A DNA stretch of 64,000 bases from Poa pratensis (taxonomy: Eukaryota > Streptophyta > Magnoliopsida > Poales > Poaceae): the NCBI GenBank assembly GCA_947311845.1, contig CAMZMU010000117.1, positions 79,028,394-79,092,393 of the forward strand. The letters run 5' to 3'. The notes below the pieces were generated by a model. It searched no databases. It was given only the letters and a program-made list of their open reading frames with translations, and was not told the origin of the DNA. Numbering within the stretch: the stretch's first letter is position 1; every line of letters begins with the position of its first letter. Made by a program: the position numbers and the translations under genes. Shown here one piece after another: positions 34,936-46,675 of this stretch.

Positions 34936-37900
34936 ATGTCCAGCTCCCACGACGGAAGCCGCGGCGCCGTCGACGCCCGCACCGGCTACTGCGCCGCAAC
35001 CAAGTCGTTCCGCAGCCTCCGCCCGCCGCTGCCGCTGCCACCGCCGGACGTCCCGCTCACATTCCCGGCTTTCGCGCTGTCGCTCCTGCCGTCCCCTCTC
35101 CCTGCCCACCCAGCTCTCCTCGACGCCGCCACTGGCGAGGCCGTCTCCTACCGGGAGTTCCTGTCCCAGATGCGCGCGCTCGTCAGCGCCCTTACCTCGC
35201 AGACAGTGTTCCCGCTCGGCCGCGGCGACGTGGCCTTCGTCCTTGCCCCCGCGCGCCTCGACGTACCCGTGCTCTACTTCGCGCTCCTCGCCGTCGGCGT
35301 GGCCGTGTCCCCAGCAAACCCGGCGCTCACCGCCACCGAGGTGTCCCGCCTCGTCTCCCTGTCCGGCGCCTCCGTCGCCTTCGCCGTCTCCTCCACCGCT
35401 GACAAGATCCCCGCCGGCATGCACACCGTGCTCCTCGACTCCCCTCGCTTCCGCTCCCTCTTGCACGACAACCAATCAGGGGACAACGAGTCGTCAGCGC
35501 AGCTCGAGGCGGGAGTGGTGGTGCGCCAGTCGGAGACGGCGACCATCCAGTACTCCTCCGGGACGACGGGGCGGCTGAAGGCGGCGGCGCTGCCGCACCG
35601 GAGCTTCATCGCGAGAGTTGCCGGGTTCCACGCGCTGCACGTCAAGTCCGGGAAGAATCGCGAGACGACGCTGCTGGGTGCTCCCATGTTCCACTCCATG
35701 GGGTTTTGCTTCGTGCTAAAAGGAGTGGCGCTGGGGCTGACGACGGTGCTGATGACCGAGGCGACGACGCGGGCGGGGCTGAGGGGGATGCTGGAGGCGG
35801 CGGAGCGCTGGCAGGTGACGGAGATAGTGGCGGCGCCGCCCGTGGTGCAGGGGATGACGAAGGAGAGGTGTCGGCTGGCGAGTCTCGAGCGGGTGATCTG
35901 CGGCGGCGCCCCTCTGCCGGGATCGGTAGCGGAGCTGTTCCGGCGGCAGTTCCCGCACGTGGACCTGTGCATGGTTAGTGTTTCTTAGCACCGACGTTCT
36001 CTTTGTTTATTTTTAGATCATCTACACGGGCACTCACAAATCACAATACAGTGTCCAATAAGAAGAAGCGCCGATAAATTGGGCCCTCCCAATTGCTTTT
36101 TAAAGAAAACATACGACTAACAGCTAATTTTTTTTTAATAATACATTTTTTTAATTAAATTCGAAAAATATTACGCAAAATAACGAAATTTCAAAAATAA
36201 TACGGCCTCGGCCAAGGCTGGGCCGATTAGAGCCTGTCGGCCAGAGCTGAGCCGATAAGGCCTTCGGCCGACGCCCGCGCATGTCAGAAAAGTTTATCGG
36301 CCAGGGCTAATCCGACTAGGCCATATCGGCCAAGACTGGGCCGATAGGGTGCTGTCGTCCTTAGCTGGGCCGATAAGGCCTACTGCTTCCTCCGTTTTTC
36401 CCTCCACTCCCCCTCCTTTTTTAAACAAAAATGCATACAAATTATAGATAAAATGAAAGTCCAAATTTAAAACACAGATGGAGACTAATTATAGATGAAA
36501 TTAAACTCTAAATTTAAAACACTGATCCACACATATTACAGATAAAAACATAGTCCAAATTTAAAACATTGATCCACATTTATTACAAATAAAAGCACAG
36601 TCCAAATTTAAAACATATCCTAGTTTCTTCCCCTTCCTCTTGGTCCTCGCCTGCCTCGCCCACGTGGAGCAGCTGCTCTAGTTGCCGGAGCAGCATTCGT
36701 AGGTGGGAATTTGGTACAACCAGTGTCCCTGTGACCAAAATCATTGCACAAGAAACATTGCACTGTTGGGACTCCGGCTTCAGATTCATCCATACCATTT
36801 CTGATACGCTTGCACGGTCGTCTACCTCTACCGGGACGCAGTAGCCTTGGGTCGGGGATGTACTGCCTTTCATTAGGGTCAACCGTGTTGAAATTACCCA
36901 CAGCTCGAAATCCCACCATTTCACCGGTCCAGGTATTAAGAACAGACTCGTTAAAATAATATGGTGAAACGAACGAGCTGGCTGACAGTCCGAGTTGGCC
37001 ACACGCAGCCAATACATGGGAGCAGGGCAGGTGAAGCAATTTTGGTTTATTGCATGTGCAGTCACATGTTGGTCGGGCTTTATTTCCAATTCTCACCTCA
37101 TGCGTTCTGAGCTGATTTCCGCAACCAAATTTGTCAGAAGGTAAGCGTACCTCGAACCTCCTTTCTTGATTTCCTATGGCCTGCACAGCATGAGTACGAG
37201 CTTTTGCCATCTTCCTATCCATGTACTCCGTAATCTTCTCACAAAAAGGTGTGTTCGGATTGTTTACGATGTGCAAGTGAGCTTTCTGGCGTCTTTCTCT
37301 GAAGTACTTGACTGTGCCCTCAAAAATACCCTCCACAATGGCTGTAAGTGGCAATGCCCTATTTTCTCTCAGAACAAAGTTGTATGTTTCAGCCAGGTTG
37401 GTAGTCATAACACCGTACATGGCTCCATAAGTGTCGTGCAGCAAAGACCACCTCTCAAGAGGCTCGTGCTCTATCCACTGCTGAAAGTTTTTAATCAACC
37501 TCCCAGTCTTTCTCCTAACACCAGAGCAGCAAGGAGCTGCTGGTTTTCGAGAGGAAGAAGAAAAGGAGAGAGAGGATGCGAGGAAGAAGATGTGGCCAGG
37601 ATTGGCCTTATCCAGCACCCTATCGGCCCAGTACTGGCCGACAGGCCTGTCGGCTAAAAGTTGGCCGATTAGTACCCACCCGTGACGCGTGACGGCCTGT
37701 CGGACGTAGGCCTGGCCCACCATGCGACCTTGTCGGCTTAGACAGAGCCGATAAGGCCTTATCGGCCCAGCTCTGGCCGACAGGCTCTAATCGGCCCAGC
37801 CCTGGCCGAGGCCGTATTATTTTTGAAATTTCGTTATTTTGCGTAATATTTTTCGAATTTAATTAAAAAAATGTATTATTAAAAAAAAATTAGCCGACTA

Positions 37901-40658
37901 ACAACGAAATTTTATTCATATTTGATGTATTTTTAAATTAAGATACAATTTGAACTAAACCTAATCCTAGTTGTGGTAGAACGGGTCGTAAGCCGAGAAA
38001 TCGATGTCGCCGTATCCAGCGTCGCCTCCTCCGGCGTCACCTGCATCTTCGTCGTCAGGGACTGTCACCATCCCAGAATCCGCCCCGGACCAGTCCTCGG
38101 CGTATTCAGGCAGCTGTCGGCTGCACCGTATGGAACACCTCTTTGTAGGCCTCTTCCGCCGTCTTCTTGGCGGCGGTCGGACGCGTTCTTTCTGCGGCTT
38201 CTTTGGGCCGAGCTAGAGCCGATCCCTTGGAGGCTAGGGCTCCTCCTCCTTCATCTTGCTGAAGGGGGGCACGTAACCGCACGCTGCCGCGAGGGTTATT
38301 GCGGCTCTCGGATGACGATGTCGTTGGCCCATCGTGATGGCCTTGGCTGCTCTTCCTTGACCTTGACGAAGGACGGATGCGGCGCGCGCGAGGAAGATAC
38401 ATCCCACATCGAGGGTTGCTCCTCCTTCGACACGAGAGGGTGAGCCGGTGAGTGCGACTGCGGGTCACCAGCGGGAGGAGGTGGAGCGCAACAAAGAGGG
38501 TGGCCTGATCCATGTCACCTGTCGTGGATCAAGCGGCGGGTGGAACCCGTAGCGTCACGTCGTGGAGGGGCTTATTGCGCCACCAATGTTGGCGCTGAGG
38601 TCGGTTCCGGAGGGCTGCCAGCACCAAGCTCTCGTAATAGTTAGCAGCCGCCTGGTGCTCCACCTTGATGATCTCCGGACAGTTTGGGCTTTCCTCGGCA
38701 TACTCCGGCTCCACCAGTTTACTCTGGGTCCTGACAGCAGGCTCGTTTTAAGATTCATCTTAAAAAATTACAGGTCGGATCAGTTTACGGGATCTAAAAT
38801 GGCCAATTTTTGCTTAAGACCGTTGAAAGACGTTATTTAGGACTTGCATGTGACGAGGATCTGCTAGAGCATCACTTGTGAATGTGACGAGGTTCTGATT
38901 CAGCACTCGCTGGAATCAATGATGGATTTAGAACCGTGCATGTGATGGGACTGTGATCGCACAGAGGGCACCCAACAGCAGGTGATGGTAGCATGCAAGA
39001 ACAAAATATGTGTTTAGTGCTAATTTACACACAATATTTAGGCAAATTAGCTTTGTTGCCCCCTTAATTAAGATTTACCATGTTTGGCCCCCTTCAAACT
39101 TCAATCCTGGCTCCGCCCCTGCAACTGTTGCATCCCTGTAAACTTGGCGGTAATGAGGTGTAGGTGGACTCTGAATCTGACAGATCTCAATATCGTCAAC
39201 TACCGCATTTTGACAACTGAGTGGCACACTATAACATAAGCAGAAACATGTGCGGTTTTTTAATGCATTACTTCCTCTTTTCCATAATGTAAGTCCTTTT
39301 AGCAAACTATTTTAGCCTGTTAAAAAAGGGTTACATTGTGGAACGGAGGGAGTATTACTCTCTTACAGTTCTTTTTCTTTCAGAAACGGGGTATACCTCG
39401 ACCTATCTCATTCTGGTCGTGTCCATTTGGTTGACTAAAATCTGAACTTGGTTACTGGCTCTAGAATCACGAAGGGACTAAGGCATGAAGCACAACTATA
39501 AACAATTTGATTAAAACACTATCGATTGCAATTTACAGCCTTGTCAAGTCGTTGCATGAAGCAAAAAAAAAAAGAATTCGACAAATTGCAAGGAACTCAT
39601 CTCGGCTGCAATTTGCAGCTATAAGATCTGCTTACCTAGTCCAATCTGTCAATTCAATGATATTTTCTGAAGTCTGTGCCTCTGTGGTATAAATCTGCTT
39701 CAGGGTTATGGCTCAACAGAGGGTGGTGGCATATCCATTATGGTCAACCGCGACGAGTGCTCCCACGTAGGCTCCGCCGGCCGTGTCTCCAGTAACGTAG
39801 AGGTGAAGATCGTCGACATCGTCACCGGCGAGCCCTTGTCGGTCGGCCTGAAAGGGGAGCTGTGTGTTAGAGGTCCTGCCATCATGACAGGTGACCTCCC
39901 TCGGGTGTTTCCATCAGTCTGTAACGAGGCAGTGATATTACATACAGTTCTGTCTCCATGTGGTTTGCAGGTTATGTGGGCGACGACGAGGCGAACGCAG
40001 CCGCTTTCGATTCTGAAGGCTGGCTGAAGACCGGCGACCTTTGCTACATAGATGAAGATGGGTTTGTGTTCGTGGTAGATAGGCTCAAGGAACTGATCAA
40101 GTACAAGGCCTATCAGGTTTGCTCTTAGTTCCTCAGTAAAGTGGCAGCAACCTAATTTTCCTGCAATCTATCCCCGGTTGATTCTTTTTCTCGATAAATT
40201 GAATACTGCAGGTTCCACCTGCAGAGCTGGAGCTTGTCCTGCAGTCGTTGCCAGAAATTAGTGATGCTGCAGTTATGCCGTAAGTCCACCAAAACATTGG
40301 TCATTGCTGTATAGTAATTTGGAGTTGTGTGTTGGAGATGCTCTTAGTTTGAACGAATGGTACTGTGTATGAACTATGAACAAGTAACAGCACACGCTCT
40401 TGCAGTACTGACCATTCTAAATCTTGCAGGTATCCTCACGAAGAGGCAGGGCAGATACCGATGGCGCTTGTGGTGAGGCAATCCGGAAGCAAGGTGACGG
40501 AGGCACAGGTCATGGAGCACGCAGCGAAGCAGGTGGCGCCGTACAAGAAGATCCGCAAGGTGGTGTTCGTCAAGTCCATACCCAGATCACCTGCCGGGAA
40601 GATTTTGAGACGGCAATTGTCAAACCATCTTCTGTCGAGTCACGCATCAAAGCTATGA
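34936..40658 (+). CDS. 4-coumarate:CoA ligase-like copy 3, intact, peroxisomal PTS1 SKL
   Basis: The only uninterrupted copy. Exons 34936-35973, 39704-39890, 39971-40116, 40212-40279, 40430-40658 join in frame to 555 aa. The adenylation core [18 protein letters not shown] starts at residue 207; GYGSTEGGG opens exon 2 (residue 347); [13 protein letters not shown] starts at 445; [10 protein letters not shown] gives catalytic Lys537. The C-terminus HASKL is a canonical PTS1, so the enzyme most likely works in peroxisomes like OPC-8:0 CoA ligase and related 4CL-like proteins rather than cytosolic lignin 4CL. The core has KAAALPH where true 4CLs have KGV and a Thr-His, so the acyl substrate cannot be named. 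Intron 1 (3.7 kb) holds a MULE and other repeats. Head-to-head with the CCR-like gene. Confidence 0.9.
36207..36395. repeat. Subterminal ~29-bp repeats of the MULE, left side
   Basis: Five or six units of the pattern CGGCC, 5-7 bases, GGGCCGAT, then a short spacer (starts near 36207, 36238, 36298, 36327, 36357). The same pattern in opposite orientation lies at about 37603-37812. Such subterminal arrays commonly bind the transposase. Confidence 0.6.
36620..37723 (-). CDS. C-terminal MULE transposase fragment with SWIM finger and CCHC knuckle
   Basis: A continuous 367-codon frame. The first ~85 residues derive from TIR/subterminal sequence. From about residue 90 it reads [20 protein letters not shown] and [20 protein letters not shown], the end of the MuDR-type catalytic region. 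Then come [20 protein letters not shown] (SWIM zinc finger, CxC...CxH) near residue 238 and [14 protein letters not shown] (CCHC knuckle) near 330, with an RG-rich tail. The catalytic Asp residues of the transposase are missing, so it cannot catalyse transposition. It could at most bind DNA or partner transposase. Expression is unknown. Confidence 0.75.
   Translation of the reverse strand: MVGQAYVRQAVTRHGWVLIGQLLADRPVGQYWADRVLDKANPGHIFFLASSLSFSSSSRKPAAPCCSGVRRKTGRLIKNFQQWIEHEPLERWSLLHDTYGAMYGVMTTNLAETYNFVLRENRALPLTAIVEGIFEGTVKYFRERRQKAHLHIVNNPNTPFCEKITEYMDRKMAKARTHAVQAIGNQERRFEVRLPSDKFGCGNQLRTHEVRIGNKARPTCDCTCNKPKLLHLPCSHVLAACGQLGLSASSFVSPYYFNESVLNTWTGEMVGFRAVGNFNTVDPNERQYIPDPRLLRPGRGRRPCKRIRNGMDESEAGVPTVQCFLCNDFGHRDTGCTKFPPTNAAPATRAAAPRGRGRRGPRGRGRN
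37967..38714 (-). pseudogene. Unrecognised TE-type ORF remnant
   Basis: Minus-strand frames that join into one protein-like stretch: [20 protein letters not shown] near the start, then an Arg/Ser-rich part, then [20 protein letters not shown], and after a frameshift near 38105 an acidic tail ending [11 protein letters not shown] with stop at 37967-37969. Its composition resembles ORFs common in Triticeae transposons, but I know no function. The compact MULE lies 63 bp past its end. Confidence 0.35.
38715..39270. other. Intron 1 sequence of copy 3, with hAT MITE end remnant
   Basis: CTGGCTCCGCCCCTG at about 39107-39121 is the right end of a hAT MITE like those at 23329 and 43466; the left end was not found. 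Near 39125-39190 the sequence resembles the end of intron 1 in copies 1 and 2 (CTGTAAACTTGGC...CTGAATCTGACAGATCTC), supporting common origin. Confidence 0.5.
39271..39352. mobile_element. Short Stowaway MITE
   Basis: An 82-bp element with CTTCCTCTTTTCCATAATGTAA on the left, complementary to TTACATTGTGGAACGGAGGGAG on the right, between TA dinucleotides. In intron 1 of 4CL-like copy 3. Confidence 0.7.
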
Positions 40659-40972
40659 TCAGAGTTGTTGCCCAAGTCTCAAAGGGGTCAGAGTGGGTGT
40701 AATTTTTGGCTTAAAAACCTCTTAATACCAAGAGCTCATCAGCAACAGGATGTAGTCGTAACGAAGCTTGTAGAAGCATGAAATATTTCTCTCCCTGTTT
40801 TCGGTCAGTTTTCGTTGTCTCCGGAGCATGTATAGCCATAGACAGGAAAACCTGTATCAACAAAATGCAATTAATAAACTTCAGTACTAAGGTGTTTTGT
40901 TGATGGAATTGTTCTTCATTAGTTGAATAGCGATGACCGTGTTGCACAAGCGAATAGTCTACCCTCATCTTA

Positions 40973-41261
40973 GGCCTGGTTTACTCAAGGATATTTTAGG
41001 GGATGGGAAGAGTGGGGATGGGAGGGGATTTGGTGAACACCCAATCCCACAAATCACTACAAATACTCTTCCCCTACAATACACTAGTATGAAGTAGAAT
41101 TTGTGTGTTAGACAAAAATGAGATGATTGGTAGGGGATATTAGGGATTATCCCATCTCATCCCCTAAAATACACTAGAAGTAAACAAACTAGTGGGGATT
41201 TTCCACGATCCGGGATAATCCCCTCCCATCCCCTAAAATACACTAGAGGTAACACAAGGCC
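40973..41261. mobile_element. Tourist-type MITE with TTA duplication, first of a pair
   Basis: Ends GGCCTGGTTTACTC and GGTAACACAAGGCC, with TTA at 40970-40972 and 41262-41264. The interior has GGGGATGGGAAGAGTGGGGAT and its near complement CCCATCCCCTAAAATACACTAG. Confidence 0.75.
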
Positions 41262-41360
41262 TTAGTGTGACCGACATGGTTGGCGCGGTCAAGACCAGGG
41301 AACCTATTGTGTTTCAGTTCAACATATCGTTTGCTTACCGATATGCTGGTTTCTAGTTTA

Positions 41361-41649
41361 GGCCTTGTTTATTTCAAAGGTTTTTTAGGGGATGAGAAGA
41401 GTGGGGATGGGAGGGGATTTGGTGAACACCCAATCCCCACAAATCTCCACAAATACTCTTCCCCTACAATAACTAGTATGGACTAGAGTTTTTGTGTTAG
41501 GCAAAAATGAGTTGGTTGGTAGGGGATATTTGGGGATTATCCCTTCCACTCCCTAAAATACACTAGAAGTAAACAGACTAGTGGGGATTTTTCGGGATCC
41601 GAGATAATCTCCTCCCATCCCCTAAAATATATTAGAAGTAAACAAGGCC
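41361..41649. mobile_element. Tourist-type MITE, second of a pair
   Basis: Same family, orientation and length (289 bp) as the element at 40973, with ends GGCCTTGTTTATTTC and GAAGTAAACAAGGCC. TTA precedes it, but AGT follows, so one target duplication copy is altered. Confidence 0.7.
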
Positions 41650-42387
41650 AGTGTGGTCAATTATTCTCATGCTTTTTCCTTGATGCTCGACAAACTTTTC
41701 TTTGATAACACGATCGACCAGCAGGATTGACAATCTGCCTTACAAGAGGTGTCTTCCTTGTCACTTCAGTTCAACGGGTACGGTTACAGACTACGTACTC
41801 CCCTGCATTGGCTAGATTGTTTCCTTTTTCCTTTTTTGTTAGTTTTTCTATTTTCTATGTAATTGTTTTTCTTTTCCCATTTTTCTATATTTTTTCCTTA
41901 TTTTTCTCATGTCTTCTTTTCTGTTCTACTATCTTATTTTTTTATTTTTATTGTTATTTTTTGAAACCGTGAACATTTCTTTTAGAAGCATGTACTTTTA
42001 TGTACAAAACAATGGTTTTTAGAGATGTCATGGATATTTTAAAATAAATTATTGTTTTCAAATTATATGAACAATTATTTTGAAAACATGAACATTTTGT
42101 ATACAGGTGAACACTTTTTTTTGGAACATGCGGATATTTTTTTGGAGCATTTTGTCAGGAGCCATTTTTAAATATACAATAATATTTTTCTGTAATACAA
42201 CAATTTATTTGTGATATATGAACATTTTGTTGTTTAATTTTTTTCAATAAATATGAAATGATTGTATCGGATTAATAAAATATATATTTTGAAGATTACT
42301 AAATAAATAAAACTATACTAGTCAGCCGGGTGGAACAAATCCTGCCCATTATGACCGCTGCGGGCGAGCAAGCCCTAGTGCTTTGTA
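41650..42387. other. Intergenic, nothing assigned
   Basis: Very T-rich around 41815-41960 and AT-rich after. No coding region or paired element ends found. Confidence 0.5.
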
Positions 42388-42547
42388 CTCCCTCCGTTAC
42401 TAAATGTAAGATGTTTTAGATATTACACATGTTGTCTAGACACATACATAAATGAGTGAACATACACATGCAATATGTCTAGATATATTTGTGTACATGT
42501 GTATGTAGACAAAGTTCAAAACATGTTATATTTGGGAACGGAGGGAG
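42388..42547. mobile_element. Stowaway MITE, 160 bp
   Basis: CTCCCTCCGTTACTAAATGTAA at the left and ATATTTGGGAACGGAGGGAG at the right, flanked by TA. The interior has the usual TGTCTAGACAC hairpin segment. Confidence 0.85.
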
Positions 42548-43148
42548 TATAAATGAAACATGGGGGCCCCAACTATGGGGCCATCTTGTGTAAAATTCTA
42601 GATATAAATTCAAGTAAAAAATATTGATGTAAAACCCGTGGTACAGATTGGTCTCTAGGAAATGGTTCAGTAAATACAAATTATTTCTCACAGTTGTCTA
42701 GATGAAAATCAAATGCGTAAAATATAGCTATAGTCACCGAATTGGGATTATGTGCTAACTTTGGTTAGTAGAATTTGGAGTTGGCTTACACGAATTATGG
42801 CAAGTGGGATGGCTCAAGTTAAATTTAACCTTGTTAATTAGAAAATATATTTTTATGTGATATACAATTAGATGGGGCATGACATTTTGTTTTTTTTTTG
42901 CAAAATCAGCCCTTCCCCATCTCCGTCTCTCTGGATTCGATGGGGGTATGCCACTAATGGGAAATTGCCCTTTTGTATCTCTTTTCTATGAGCAACGAGA
43001 ACTCAGTCCTCTCTCATTCCCAAGGATTCACGCTTTCCTTCTCGATAATGAGCTGGAGCCGCATTAGTTATGCCTAGGGATTTCAGTGTTTGTCATGATA
43101 ACCCACCGTCCCAAATGTGGAGGTCCAACTCGTGGAATCCAATATAAA

Positions 43149-43431
43149 AGCAAGTACAATAGTATAGCCGGCTGTTGACTATAAGATGTTGCCATGTCAT
43201 CTATAGCCAACCTAATAGCCAACAAGTACAATAGTTGGCTATAAATATGGACTACTTTATCCATAGTTGGCCCACCTTTCACTCTCACAAATTGCCTAGG
43301 AGCACGTGCTACAGCTGGCTCTTGCATGAGAGCCCGCTTCCACTCTCTCTCCTACTCTCTCTCCTCCATGTAAGCATGAATATAATATTTAAATCCTTAT
43401 AGCCTGCTGACTGGACCTTATTGTACTTGCT
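43149..43431. mobile_element. MITE with AGCAAGTACAATA ends
   Basis: A perfect 13-bp inverted repeat AGCAAGTACAATA / TATTGTACTTGCT bounds 283 bp with internal repeats of TAGCCAAC and ATAGTTGGCTATA. The target duplication is unclear, so the superfamily was not assigned. Confidence 0.6.
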
Positions 43432-43465
43432 CTAATGTTCCGATTCTCGTGACGATGGCTATGGG

Positions 43466-43632
43466 CAGGGGCGGAGCCAGAATCTTAGCAAGCCCCGGGC
43501 CAACTTTGAATTAAGCACTGTAATTAGTGTAAATCCTAGGACAAATCATCAACTTCTACTAATCTATATGTGAAAAAGTATTCTACACCCCGGGCCAAGG
43601 CCAGGGTTGCCTGGGGTGTGGCTCCGCCCCTG
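43466..43632. mobile_element. hAT MITE, 167 bp
   Basis: Ends CAGGGGCGGAGCCA and TGGCTCCGCCCCTG, flanked by the 8-bp repeat GCTATGGG at 43458-43465 and 43633-43640. Same length and end type as the element that breaks 4CL-like copy 2. Confidence 0.9.
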
Positions 43633-43881
43633 GCTATGGGTGACGCTCGGCGAGGACAAGGTAAATACTAGAAATGTGGTCAAAGCAGTTAACCATATGA
43701 CACGTCGTGTAAATATGCCAGATGAACCATCCGAGGGAACCTACGATGCCCTGTCAACTTGTGAGTCGCGTAGTTCCAAGTCTAGTAGTTGAAGAGAATA
43801 TATGGTCCAGTTTTATTAACCATGGATAAATCCTACACAAGGTTATTGACACTATCTTTTAATCAACTACCGAGTAATGTA

Positions 43882-44021
43882 CTCCCTCCGTTTCAATTTA
43901 ATTGACTTGCTATATACCACGCGTGGGTGTATCTATACATGTGGTGTATCTATACATGTTACATGTATAGATACACTCACGTGTGGTGTATAGCAAGTCA
44001 ATTAAATTGGGACGGAGGGAG
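43882..44021. mobile_element. Foldback Stowaway MITE, near-perfect hairpin
   Basis: A 140-bp element between TA dinucleotides. CTCCCTCCGTTTCAATTTAATTGACTTGCTATA on the left pairs with its complement on the right, and the inner arms (ATACACC/CACGTG, CTATACATGT) also pair, so almost the whole element can fold. Confidence 0.85.
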
Positions 44022-45226
44022 TAGTAGATATGCAGCCGGAACAGTTATAGTCGACCATGATTCTATGAGCAAAGTCATAGATCACATTCTAGTCCCCAAC
44101 CCAACATCGTCGACATGTAAACATATCAAATCACCGCACCCTCTGGCTCTGGTCGCCCCTCCTGCGTAGTGGGTTGGAGAGAAACAAATAGTTGCCTCTC
44201 CTCCAAAGCGTTCTTGGATGGTTGTGTTGTTGCATCGGCGTGGCTCCGATGGTGATGGGATTGTTGTATCGAATAGAAGTCCTCCGCCTCTAGTCTGGTG
44301 CGGATACGTTGTTGATGAGTTTGTGAGTTTTTTTGCGTGCCATATTTCATGGATCATAGGTTGGTTATTGTTTTACTTACCCATTATTTGAGTGTATCCT
44401 CTATTCTCATTATGTAATTTATATAGTCATTGCATTTACAAAAAAAAAGTGACTACTTTAAGTCGAAGAAACTTAATTCTCCATCAGGAGATGTCATCAA
44501 TTCTGAGTTGCAACTCATGACTAGCATGAATGACGAAGCAATCCAATTGTTAACCCATGTAAAAGTATAAAAATCACAGCTAGAATCACATGTGTAACTA
44601 GAAAATTCCGTTGCGGCCCATGTTACAACCCATAGGACGCACAAATCATGATTCAAATATGATAGGCTCTAGAGTTGAATGAACTCTTAACTTTTTTGAA
44701 ACATGTGACAGAAACCTCACACATGACCTTTGCTCGTGACCGACGTGCATCTCGCTAGCGTGTTATCTCCGAAGCTAGCTCTTGAACCGGAACTAAAGCC
44801 CCTTTACACCAACGGCCATAGACATCACCATATACACCAATCCTTTTCCTTCCTTTTCGCAAAAAAAAAAATCCTTTTCCGTCCTTGAACGGAAATAGAT
44901 GGGCGTCGACAAATGATTAGGTCTCTTGCTCGTCCACACAAGAGAAACAGAGAAAGCGATCTTAGATCAGATTCCAAACTTAATGCGGCAAGTTGGAACC
45001 GATCAATCAGATCCACGCCAATAACAGTGTGCTCTGCTTGGCCGGTTTGCGATTCCACTCCAAAACTCTTGCAACTACTATCAATCACAGAGCATGATCG
45101 AAGCTGGACTCCGTTTCCATTTATTCCTCAGCTTATCCCTATCCTCCAAAAGCTCATGTCTTCCTTCCCGCCACCTCTCACCTCCCATGCAAAACCGTAA
45201 GGAAGCCTCTCACCTTCTACCAGGTC
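44022..45226. other. Upstream region of cysteine protease gene, nothing assigned
   Basis: No supported ORF or transposon end. It includes short A tracts near 44439 and 44863. Confidence 0.45.
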
Positions 45227-45234
45227 TATATAAA
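45227..45234 (+). promoter_or_regulatory. TATA box of cysteine protease gene
   Basis: TATATAAA, 55 bp before the ATG at 45289. A good match to a plant TATA box at a plausible distance for a short 5' UTR. Confidence 0.6.
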
Positions 45235-45273
45235 CCACGTTCCGCTCTCTGCTTCTTGCATCCATCGGTTTAA

Positions 45274-46087
<814 letters not shown>

Positions 46088-46263
46088 TGAACAAGGGCAG
46101 CTCTAAACTTTGCCCTGCTGACAATTCCATTCAGAAGTTAAATTTACTGAACATCAAAGTTTTTTTGTCATGAAGTTCACCATTTGGATTGTATCAAACG
46201 TTATGTGTTTCAAGGTTCCCACTGTCAGTTTAGTGATCTGTAGATTTTAAGCAGGGACATTAA

Positions 46264-46593
<330 letters not shown>

Positions 46594-46606
46594 TGGTATC
46601 AGAGCC
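46594..46606 (+). other. Primer-binding site of plus-strand Copia
   Basis: TGGTATCAGAGCC directly after the 5' LTR, complementary to the 3' end of initiator tRNA-Met, the usual primer of plant Copia elements. Confidence 0.9.
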
Positions 46607-46675
46607 ACCTCTTCCATAGACAAACGAATCTCGAAATCAAATCAGTCGATCGATTCAAGGCTCCTAACGGCGGAC

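Larger units (their letters stand above)
36123..37894. mobile_element. Compact MULE with 142-bp TIRs and 9-bp TSD
   Basis: The left TIR 36123-36264 and right TIR 37753-37894 are complementary over 142 bp with two mismatches seen. The 9-bp direct repeat CGACTAACA flanks the element (36114-36122 and 37895-37903), the Mutator hallmark. The element is 1772 bp, lies in intron 1 of 4CL-like copy 3 and encodes one minus-strand frame for the C-terminal part of a MuDR-type transposase. GGCCGAT-rich subterminal repeats sit inside both ends. Nearly identical TIRs suggest recent insertion. Confidence 0.95.
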
